Shown here piece by piece: positions 1-5,106 of a stretch of DNA of 8,454 nt. The DNA comes from Rubrobacter sp. (lineage in GTDB: Bacteria > Actinomycetota > Rubrobacteria > Rubrobacterales > Rubrobacteraceae). Every line of letters begins with the position of its first letter. Positions within the stretch are counted from its first letter, which is position 1. The stretch is taken from contig JACDAR010000347.1 in NCBI GenBank assembly GCA_013695335.1, positions 1 to 8,454 on the forward strand, given 5' to 3'. The position numbers were made by a program, and so were the translations under genes. Below the pieces are notes generated by a model. It was not told the DNA's origin and made no database searches. It saw only the letters and a list, made by a program, of their open reading frames with translations.

Positions 1-1063
1 TGCTTGAGGAAGCGGAAGGTGTGCTCCAGGTCGAAGCGCCTGGCATAGGCGCGCCAGAGGAGGCCGAGATCCGGAGCCGCCCCCTCCGGGCCGCGCCACC
101 ACAGCCACAGCCGCTTCGGCTCGCGCCGCCTCTCGCCGCGCGGCAGCCGCTCGACCTCCACCAGCACGAGCGTCCCGGCCACGATCGGCAGAGGCCCGCG
201 GCTGCCCCGCCCCTCGTGCGCCCGGACCTTCGGGTGCATCTTGGCCCACGCCCTCACGCGCACCGACCCGTATCCGGCGTCCTGGCATCCGTGCTCGATG
301 GAAGGCTCGGGCCAGGTGTCCGGCTCGGAGCGCTTCATCCTCGGCCCGTGGCGGCGCGGCCCTCCGGCTCTGGCGGGCGGCTCGGAGAGGCTCGGGTCGG
401 CAGTGGAAGCAGCGCCCCGCCCGCAGGCGGACGAGGATCTGGCACACGGAACCCTCGAGTCCCTGTTGGAGCTTCACGGGGTCGTATCCGGCGTCAAAGA
501 CGAACAAGGGGACGCCCTGCGCGCCATTATTGTCCACGGCGGATCGTACGAGCAGCCCCTTGACCTGCCCGCAGGCTACCGCGTTGACCTCCTTCTCCGG
601 GTGGACGCGCTGCGCGTCCATCGGGGCGGTCCAGCTCTCGCGGAGGAAGCCGAGTTGGGCGATGAACTGGTAGGCCCCAGCCTGCGACGATGGGCTGCCC
701 GGCGGAGTGTCGGGAGGGATGGTAGTAGTAGCCGCGTTGGGGGCTGCACTCGGCATCGCATCGGGGCCACACGGAAACGTCCACGGCGTAAACGGGCGGT
801 TCGTCTGCGACACCGGCGGCGAGCGGATTCTGGGCGAGCAAGTCCCGCAGAGTCTCGGCGTCGATCCGCCCCCGGTTCAGCGCGGCGTAAAGGCTGCCCC
901 AGCCACGACGATGCGGTGTTTGGAGGCTCAAGTGAACGGGTGAGGGGACGGCTGAGTCCGCGGTGAGGATGGCGTCGGCGAGTTCGAAGAGGGCGTCGGA
1001 TCTGCGGTGGAGGCATTCGTAGAACGAGCGGCGGAAAGCGCGAAGAGCATCGGGAGGTTCCAT
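1..1063 (-). pseudogene. Frameshifted IS4-superfamily DDE transposase, truncated by window edge
   Basis: The first frame starts at ATG 1063-1061 (MEPPDALRAFRRSFYECL) and reads well through VYAVDVSVWPRCDAE to GQPIVAGW. Homologous sequence then continues one base out of frame (AYQFIAQLGFLRESWTAP to FVFDAGYDP to RAGRCFH), and shifts again (ADPSLSEPPARAG to MKRSEPDTWPEP to FDLEHTFRFLK). The breaks lie at a CCCC run (plus strand 674-677) and near 402, and each fits one extra base. Catalytic residues remain: Asp at 779-781, Asp at 493-495 and Glu at 24-26. The last sits in a perfect Y-(2)-R-(3)-E-(6)-K signature of the IS4 superfamily. Codon distances between the three residues confirm two +1 shifts. 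The gene continues beyond position 1. The type resembles actinobacterial transposases with the SVWPRCDAE and YYYHPSRHSAGQP motifs; I cannot name the IS. Sequencing error could explain one shift but is less likely for both. The outer IS end probably lies in 1064-1178, but no terminal repeat can be defined without the other end. Confidence 0.88.
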
Positions 1064-1166
1064 AATGCGCCCATCATGCGCTTACCGAGAGCCTTCCGCA
1101 TCTTTTGCCGCCAGCGCAGTTAAAACGCAAGCTAAGCCGGGATGGCTGTCATTCGCGACTGGCGGG

Positions 1167-1178
1167 TACTATTGGCGC
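1167..1178 (+). promoter_or_regulatory. Putative -10 element for a leaderless transcript of the DUF2071 gene
   Basis: TACTAT (1167-1172) fits the TANNNT -10 pattern and is followed by six bases (TGGCGC) and then the ATG at 1179. A transcript starting at the usual distance would begin at or next to the A of the start codon. No Shine-Dalgarno precedes this ATG at normal spacing, which agrees with leaderless translation as known in actinobacteria. I see no convincing -35. The arrangement recurs at 2573-2584. Confidence 0.45.
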
Positions 1179-1937
1179 ATGGTTCGATCCAGGGACGTAT
1201 TGCAGAAGACGGAACATCGCCGGTATCCGCCGCCAAGTGGCTCGTGGGCGATGTCCATGCATTGGCACGACCTTCTGTTCATGCACTGGCCCGTCCCGGA
1301 GGGGTGGTTGAGATCTCTGGTTCCTGCGGCGTTGAATCTCGACACCTTCGATGGGAGCGCGTGGCTCGGGGTGGTTCCTTTCCGCATGAGCGGCGTCAGG
1401 CCGCGCTTCGTGCCCGGCATCCCGCTCCTGTCCAATTTTCCCGAGATAAACCTCCGCACCTACGTCACGCAAGGGGGCAAGCCCGGCGTCTGGTTCTTCA
1501 GCCTTGACGCCCACAACCCCGTGGCCGTGCGCCTGGCCCGCGCCACTTTCCACCTGCCTTACTTCGACGCGAAGATGTCGTGCCGCGACGAAAATGGCTG
1601 GATTTACTACGAAAGCGTCCGTACCCACCGGGACGCGCCTGACGCAAGGTTCATCGGGTGCTACCGGCCCACGGGAGAGACCTTCGATTCCCGGCCCGGA
1701 TCGCTGGAGAACTTCCTCACCGAACGATACTGCCTGTACAGCGCGGACGCGTCCGGCAACGTCCGCCGGGGGGACGTGCATCACATGATGTGGCCCCTAC
1801 AAAGTGCTGAGGCGGAGATCGAGGTGCTGGAGATGACGGCCCAGATCGGGGTGGAGCTACTGGACACGGAGCCGGTTCTCCACTTTTCGCGCCGCCTCGA
1901 CGTGGTCGCCTGGGCACCTAAGAAGGTAGATGCATGA
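1179..1937 (+). CDS. DUF2071 (YqjF-like) family protein
   Basis: This 252-residue protein is recognised from DUF2071/YqjF hallmarks: an N-terminal block WHDLLFMHWPVP (29-40), FPEINLRTYV (87-96), GVWFFSLDA (103-111), FLTERYCLY (179-187) and a late DVHHMMWPLQ (199-208). The family is related to the acetoacetate decarboxylase fold, and its biochemical role is unknown. No signal peptide or membrane segment is seen, so it is probably cytoplasmic. The frame is open back to an ATG at 1065, but that adds 38 residues with no family resemblance, while homologs begin about where MVRSRDVLQKTEHR begins. I therefore chose 1179, which also has the leaderless -10 element. The stop overlaps the thiE start (ATGA at 1934-1937), so the two are likely translationally coupled, and a link to thiamine metabolism is possible but unproven. 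Family assignment is firm; function is not. Confidence 0.85.
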   Translation: MVRSRDVLQKTEHRRYPPPSGSWAMSMHWHDLLFMHWPVPEGWLRSLVPAALNLDTFDGSAWLGVVPFRMSGVRPRFVPGIPLLSNFPEINLRTYVTQGGKPGVWFFSLDAHNPVAVRLARATFHLPYFDAKMSCRDENGWIYYESVRTHRDAPDARFIGCYRPTGETFDSRPGSLENFLTERYCLYSADASGNVRRGDVHHMMWPLQSAEAEIEVLEMTAQIGVELLDTEPVLHFSRRLDVVAWAPKKVDA

Positions 1938-2563
1938 AAGCCAGGGAGAGCCTGCGCGATGCGCGGCTGTTGTTGGTGACGGATCCCCGTCCGGATCTCA
2001 CATCCCGCGTCAGGGCCGCCGTCAGGGGCGGGGTGGACGTGGTGCAGCTTCGAGACAAGCACGCGCCGAGAGAGGAGCTGGTCCCCCTCGCCGCGGAGCT
2101 GCGGGAAATCTGCGAGTCTGAAGGTGCGATCTTTACCGTCAACGACGACGTGAAGCTGGCACGCATCACAGGTGCCGCAGGGATACATCTTGTTGGGCAG
2201 GAAGACACCGGAACGCGGGACGTCAGGGCTTTGCTCGGTCCTGACACAATAGTGGGCCGTTCCGCCGGAACGCTGGTTGAGGCGATGGAGGCACTGCGGG
2301 AAGGCGCGGATTATCTGGGGATCGGGGCCGTCTACGCCACGCCCACCAAGCCAGAAGGGGATGTGGGAGGACTGAGGCTGGTGCAGGAGATCTCACGCGC
2401 CAACTTTCCCATACCCTGGTTCGCAATCGGCGGCGTGACTATGCAGACGGCGCCCGAGGTGGCTGCGGCTGGCGCGTCCGGTTTCGCCGTCGTTCGCGCC
2501 ATCCTCGACGCTGAAGACCCGGAGGCCGCAGCCCGCGAGATGCGTTCACATCTTGCGGGTTGA
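1934..2563 (+). CDS. thiE: Thiamine-phosphate synthase (ThiE)
   Basis: ThiE joins hydroxymethylpyrimidine diphosphate to thiazole phosphate, giving thiamine monophosphate and pyrophosphate, in a cytosolic TIM barrel. The 209 residues match the usual family length. Visible motifs in order are LLLVTDP (12-18), VVQLRDK (36-42), the VNDDV loop (69-73) with Asn70/Asp71, HLVGQED (85-91) with metal-binding Asp91, IVGRSAGT (106-113), LGIGAVYATPTK (128-139) with the pyrophosphate-binding TPTK, FAIGGVT (163-169) and GFAVVRAI (183-190). Two oddities: an extra Val splits the usual H-[LIV]-GQED motif, and Gly112 stands where a His commonly follows Ser-[TA]. The start overlaps the previous stop by four bases, and AGAAGG (1921-1926) is a good ribosome binding site at normal distance. 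ThiL, which uses the product, lies two genes downstream. Identification is secure, but whether the loop changes affect activity is unknown. Confidence 0.93.
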   Translation: MKARESLRDARLLLVTDPRPDLTSRVRAAVRGGVDVVQLRDKHAPREELVPLAAELREICESEGAIFTVNDDVKLARITGAAGIHLVGQEDTGTRDVRALLGPDTIVGRSAGTLVEAMEALREGADYLGIGAVYATPTKPEGDVGGLRLVQEISRANFPIPWFAIGGVTMQTAPEVAAAGASGFAVVRAILDAEDPEAAAREMRSHLAG

Positions 2564-2572
2564 CCTAACGGA

Positions 2573-2584
2573 TAGACTCGGCGC
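2573..2584 (+). promoter_or_regulatory. Putative internal -10 element for a leaderless transcript of the Nudix gene
   Basis: TAGACT (2573-2578), then CGGCGC, then ATG at 2585 reproduces the TANNNT-N6-ATG layout at 1167-1181, including an identical GGCGCATG core. It lies in the 21-bp gap after thiE, and no Shine-Dalgarno stands at proper distance from 2585. No -35 with good spacing is visible. This may be an internal promoter that lets the Nudix, thiL and chaB genes be expressed apart from thiE. Confidence 0.4.
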
Positions 2585-3454
2585 ATGAAGGCAGATCTCG
2601 TCTCAGGCATACTCCCTGTTCTCCCTGATGGGCGCGTGCTTCTGCTCCTGCGACCCGTCACCGAAACCTGGGAGCCGCCAGCCGGTCGTCTGGCGCCTGG
2701 CGAGGATTTCCGCGACGGAGCCGTGCGGGAGGTATTCGAGGAGACTGTCCTTCTCATCGCCCCGCAACGGATACTCGCCACCTGGGTGGGGGAGCGTCCT
2801 GGCGGTGGTCTGTTGGCAAGCGTCACCTACGTTGGCCGGACAACCAGCCCCGAAGTGCGTCTCTCCCCCGAACATCTGGATTATCGCTGGGCGACCGTGG
2901 ATGAGTGGCTGCAACTACCAAGCTGGTGGAGCCCCGAGAATATTCGGGGTGTCGCAAGATCCCTCGCCCTTCTGCCCCACGAGCCAGATCCCCAACCCCC
3001 GATGCCCATGCTACGCCCTGATGGCATCGTACACGCCATCCTCGGGGCTGGGACCGTGCTGGTTGACCCGAATGGAGACGAGCCCCACGCCCTCCTCATG
3101 CGACGCCGCAAGCCTCCAGTCGGGCTGTGGGAGAACCCTGGCGGCGCGCTGGAGTCGGACGAAGATTTCGTGGCGTGCGCCAGGCGCGAGGTTCTGGAGG
3201 AGACGGGTATGATCGTCGAGCCCGAGGCCGCCTGGTGGACGCGGGTCGAGCCGTGGAAGGCGCCAGACGACCCCGAACTGTACGCCGGTGTCGGCTTCAT
3301 AGCCCGCGTATCGGCTGGCGAGGTACGCCTGGAAGACGGCGCCCACGACGAGTATCTGTGGGCGACAGAAAGCGAGTGGCGTTCGCTCTCCACCTGGTAC
3401 ACCGAAGCTGACTCCGATGCCCTTTGGGCCGCCGTGGAGGGGCTGGGATCATAG
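2585..3454 (+). CDS. Tandem (two-domain) Nudix hydrolase
   Basis: Nudix enzymes cleave nucleoside or other diphosphates linked to a variable group X, using a metal-binding box of the form G-x5-E-x7-R-E-U-x-E-E-x-G-U. This 289-residue protein carries two. Domain 1 (about 4-125) has its box at 34-56, with Gly34, Glu40, Arg48-Glu49 and Glu52-Glu53, but Val55 replaces the late Gly. Domain 2 (about 146-285) has a perfect box at 187-209 ending REVLEETGM. A Pro-rich linker (131-143) joins them. Both halves contain a comparable WATxxEW segment (102-108 and 259-265), which suggests duplication of one domain. Most Nudix proteins have a single domain of 130-200 residues. The gene starts 21 bp after thiE and ends 25 bp before thiL, so a role in thiamine metabolism is a reasonable inference: hydrolysis of HMP-diphosphate, thiamine diphosphate or a damaged analogue. 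General nucleotide clean-up is the alternative. Substrate cannot be read from the sequence. Confidence 0.9.
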   Translation: MKADLVSGILPVLPDGRVLLLLRPVTETWEPPAGRLAPGEDFRDGAVREVFEETVLLIAPQRILATWVGERPGGGLLASVTYVGRTTSPEVRLSPEHLDYRWATVDEWLQLPSWWSPENIRGVARSLALLPHEPDPQPPMPMLRPDGIVHAILGAGTVLVDPNGDEPHALLMRRRKPPVGLWENPGGALESDEDFVACARREVLEETGMIVEPEAAWWTRVEPWKAPDDPELYAGVGFIARVSAGEVRLEDGAHDEYLWATESEWRSLSTWYTEADSDALWAAVEGLGS

Positions 3455-3479
3455 TCAGAAGGGGAGATCCAGGATCGTA

Positions 3480-4463
3480 ATGGACGAGTTCGAGGTGATC
3501 CACAGGTTTTCGGGGGATCTCCCGGTCCAGCCGCCCGAGGTTCTGGTCCCCATTGGGGACGATTGCGCGGTGGTGCGGCTGGGCGGAACCGAGTGGGTAG
3601 CGGCGGCGGATATGCTGGTCTCCGGTTATCACTTCGAGGACTGGGCCGCCCCCGAAGACGTTGGTTACAAGGCGGTCGCTGTCAACGTCTCGGACGTGGC
3701 GGCGATGGGAGGGAGGCCGCGTTTCGTACTGGTGTCAGGAGGATCACCAGATCCTGAGACGGCGCTCCGTTGCATGAATGGCGTGGCCGAAGCCTGCCAG
3801 GAATTCGGCGTTTATCCCCTGGGTGGCGACACCACCCGCGCCGATGCCCTGACCGTGGACGTGTCCATCCTCGGAGAGCTTCCTGGCGGACCGATGCTGC
3901 GTTCAGGCGCCAGCCCCGGCGATCTGCTCGCCGTGACGGGAGAGCTCGGCGCCGCTGCGGCGGGCCTGCTCCTTCTACAGCGCGGGGAGCGCAGCCCTGA
4001 GCGTCTTATCCGAAAACACCTGCGCCCCGAACCCAGGGTCGGGCTGGGGATCGCTGCGGCCCGGCTGGGTGTTCACGTCGCCATAGACATCTCAGACGGG
4101 CTGGCCTCGGACGTGCGGCACATTTGCGAGATGAGCGGTGTGGGTTGCAGGGTGGATCTTGACCTCCTTCCCCTGGCCGCCGACACGCGTCAAACCGCCG
4201 AAGCCATGGAACATAACCCGGAGATGCTGGCGGCAACCGGCGGCGAGGATTATGAATTGCTACTCGCCGCACAGGGGCGGACGCTGAAAATGCTTTCGGA
4301 AGAGTCAGGTATGCCGGTTACGGTCGTGGGCGAGGTGACGGATCGGGGTGTGGCCTTTCTGCGGGGAGGAAGCGTTGTGGAGGGCTTGTCTGGTTGGGAT
4401 CACTTTTCCGATACCGCGCCTGAGGGTACAACGAATCCCTCGTCCAATAGGCGGAAGGAGTAG
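3480..4463 (+). CDS. thiL: Thiamine-monophosphate kinase (ThiL)
   Basis: ThiL phosphorylates thiamine monophosphate with ATP to thiamine diphosphate, the active cofactor, in the cytoplasm. The 327 residues match the family. Motifs in order are PIGDDCAVV (24-32), ADMLVSGYHF (43-52), GYKAVAVNVSDVAAMGGRP (62-80) with Asp72, GGDTTRAD (115-122), SGASPGDLLAVTGELG (142-157), AIDISDGLASD (201-211), GGEDYELL (254-261) and GWDHF (305-309), where homologs have their substrate-contacting aromatic near the C-terminus. Unusually, Ala42-Ala43 precede Asp44, where E. coli and mycobacterial ThiL read Ser-Thr-Asp. A tail of about 18 residues after GWDHF looks unconserved and contains the chaB ribosome binding site. 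I chose ATG 3480 because homologs start near it and GGGGAG/AGGA lies upstream; the in-frame ATG at 3417 would overlap the Nudix gene. ThiE, which makes its substrate, is in the same gene run. Confidence 0.93.
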   Translation: MDEFEVIHRFSGDLPVQPPEVLVPIGDDCAVVRLGGTEWVAAADMLVSGYHFEDWAAPEDVGYKAVAVNVSDVAAMGGRPRFVLVSGGSPDPETALRCMNGVAEACQEFGVYPLGGDTTRADALTVDVSILGELPGGPMLRSGASPGDLLAVTGELGAAAAGLLLLQRGERSPERLIRKHLRPEPRVGLGIAAARLGVHVAIDISDGLASDVRHICEMSGVGCRVDLDLLPLAADTRQTAEAMEHNPEMLAATGGEDYELLLAAQGRTLKMLSEESGMPVTVVGEVTDRGVAFLRGGSVVEGLSGWDHFSDTAPEGTTNPSSNRRKE

Positions 4464-4465
4464 AA

Positions 4466-4660
4466 GTGCCGTACGGCAAGGTCACCGAGTTACCCAAAGG
4501 CGTCAAGAACAACCTGCCCAAACAGGCGCAGGAGATCTACAAAGAAGCCTTCAACTCGGCAGAAGAGCAGTACGGAGAGGAAAGCCGCGCCCACCGCGTC
4601 GCGTGGAGCGCAGTGGAGCAGAAGTACGAGAAGAACGAAAACGGGAACTCGAAAGGATAG
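4466..4660 (+). CDS. chaB: ChaB-family small protein
   Basis: This 64-residue protein matches the ChaB family over almost its whole length: an N-terminal MPYGKVTELPKGVKNNLP, a middle QAQEIYKEAFNSAEEQY, and the diagnostic C-terminal HRVAWSAVEQKYEK (43-56). The family is named from the E. coli cha locus, where it was proposed to regulate the ChaA cation antiporter. That role is poorly supported elsewhere, and no antiporter gene is visible here. It lacks a membrane segment and is rich in charged residues. Translation starts at GTG 4466, only two bases after the thiL stop, with GGAAGGAG (4453-4460) inside the end of thiL as ribosome binding site. Coupled expression with thiL is therefore likely. 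It is the last gene of the plus-strand run. Family call is firm; function is not known. Confidence 0.87.
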   Translation: MPYGKVTELPKGVKNNLPKQAQEIYKEAFNSAEEQYGEESRAHRVAWSAVEQKYEKNENGNSKG

Positions 4661-4690
4661 CGTCGGAAAGCAGATAACGCATCGAGCATG

Positions 4691-4718
4691 CAAAAAGCCG
4701 GAGCCCGAAGGCCCCGGC
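4691..4718 (-). terminator. Rho-independent terminator of the DUF2795 gene, UUCG-capped
   Basis: Read on the minus strand, a 9-bp stem GCCGGGGCC / GGCTCCGGC (one G-U pair) closes a UUCG tetraloop (4706-4709) and is followed directly by five Ts (4696-4692). It begins 24 bases beyond the DUF2795 stop. On the plus strand the same stem carries an A-C mismatch and lacks a T-run right after it, so it is a weaker terminator for chaB, although some bidirectional action between these convergent genes is possible. Confidence 0.85.
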
Positions 4719-4741
4719 CCGAAAAGCTTTCCCGGATTCTT

Positions 4742-4939
4742 CTACTGGTTGCCCTGTAGCTTCTGGGTTACGTCGTCAGCGCTGTTGAAGGTATCCTGGC
4801 TGGCGTTCTTGACCTGATCTATAGCTTCCTGCGGCGCATTATTGTTCTGAAGGTTGGCGATCACGTCGTCCTTGCTCGCCGGAAATTCCAGATTCTTAAG
4901 CTGGTCGCTCAGATTGCCTATAGTTCCACCCAAATCCAT
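4742..4939 (-). CDS. DUF2795-like small protein
   Basis: This 65-residue acidic protein starts MDLGGTIGNLSDQLKNLEFP. It resembles DUF2795 proteins in its core: a leading helix, then FPASKDDVI (19-27), a short helix with N/Q-rich residues (28-45), and a final F-NSADDV segment (51-56). The family is small, often stress-associated in annotation, and has no established biochemical function. There is no signal peptide or membrane segment. The start at 4939 is well supported by GGGAGGA about seven bases upstream, one of the strongest Shine-Dalgarno sequences in the window. Its own stress-type promoter at 4981-5006 and its terminator at 4691-4718 make it a complete single-gene transcription unit, convergent with chaB. 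The coding assignment is strong because promoter, ribosome binding site and terminator all agree with it; the family call is good but made from memory of the pattern. Confidence 0.82.
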   Translation of the reverse strand: MDLGGTIGNLSDQLKNLEFPASKDDVIANLQNNNAPQEAIDQVKNASQDTFNSADDVTQKLQGNQ

Positions 4940-4980
4940 GTCTTCCTCCCTTACATCAGGTTACGTTGCCGTACTATGGC

Positions 4981-5006
4981 ATACCCGGCTGCCCTTTTCG
5001 ATAAAC
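4981..5006 (-). promoter_or_regulatory. Sigma-B/sigma-F-type general stress promoter
   Basis: On the minus strand GTTTAT (5006-5001) is followed after 14 bases by GGGTAT (4986-4981). The known Bacillus sigma-B consensus is GTTTAA-N12-14-GGGWAT, and mycobacterial sigma-F is similar (GTTT, about 15-17 bases, GGGTAT). The -35 matches at five of six positions and the -10 fully. Transcription would begin near 4974, leaving a leader of about 35 bases that contains the Shine-Dalgarno of the DUF2795 gene. Confidence 0.7.
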
Positions 5007-5038
5007 GTGAAAGTCGTATACCGCACATGTTCCGTTGC

Positions 5039-5064
5039 TCGGGAGAGGAACGTTTCTCTCCCGA
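5039..5064. repeat. 26-bp near-perfect palindrome upstream of the stress promoter
   Basis: The arms TCGGGAGAG and CTCTCCCGA are perfect, and the centre AACGTT is itself a palindrome. The only break is one G/T pair of positions, a wobble in plus-strand RNA. It lies between the kinase stop (5107) and the -35 of the DUF2795 promoter (5006). It could be an operator for a dimeric regulator or a 3'-end hairpin of the kinase transcript. There is no T-tract on the kinase side, so an ordinary intrinsic terminator is not supported. Confidence 0.6.
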
Positions 5065-5081
5065 AGCCGAGGATGCTTCGG
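5061..5081. repeat. 7-bp inverted repeat sharing an arm with the neighbouring palindrome
   Basis: CCGAAGC (5061-5067) and GCTTCGG (5075-5081) form a perfect 7-bp stem around a 7-base loop. It overlaps the last four bases of the 26-bp palindrome, so both hairpins cannot form fully at once. It lies 26 bases beyond the kinase stop. A role at the kinase mRNA 3' end is possible, but no T-tract follows. Confidence 0.45.
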
Positions 5082-5106
5082 CGATCAAAACCTTCGTGGC
5101 ATCATG

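Noticed and set aside
241..966. Long plus-strand open frame opposite the transposase.
   Set aside because: It is Arg/Gly/Pro-rich low-similarity sequence, while the minus strand gives clear transposase motifs throughout.
1065..1178. Upstream ATG at 1065 as the start of the DUF2071 gene.
   Set aside because: The added 38 residues show no family similarity and run into the likely IS end. The ATG at 1179 matches homolog starts and has a -10 element at leaderless spacing.
1064..1178. TPP riboswitch (THI box) upstream of the thi gene run.
   Set aside because: I looked for the conserved CTGAGA and the paired downstream element and found neither in this short leader.
1149..1784. 211-codon minus-strand open frame across the DUF2071 gene.
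   Set aside because: The plus strand carries a recognisable family here; the antisense translation shows no motifs.
3417..3479. ATG at 3417 as the thiL start.
   Set aside because: It would overlap the Nudix gene by 38 bases and add 21 residues absent from ThiL proteins. The 3480 ATG fits the family.
4661..4741. Separate intrinsic terminator for the plus-strand chaB transcript.
   Set aside because: The only hairpin is the one at 4697-4718, which on the plus strand has an A-C mismatch and no T-run directly after it.
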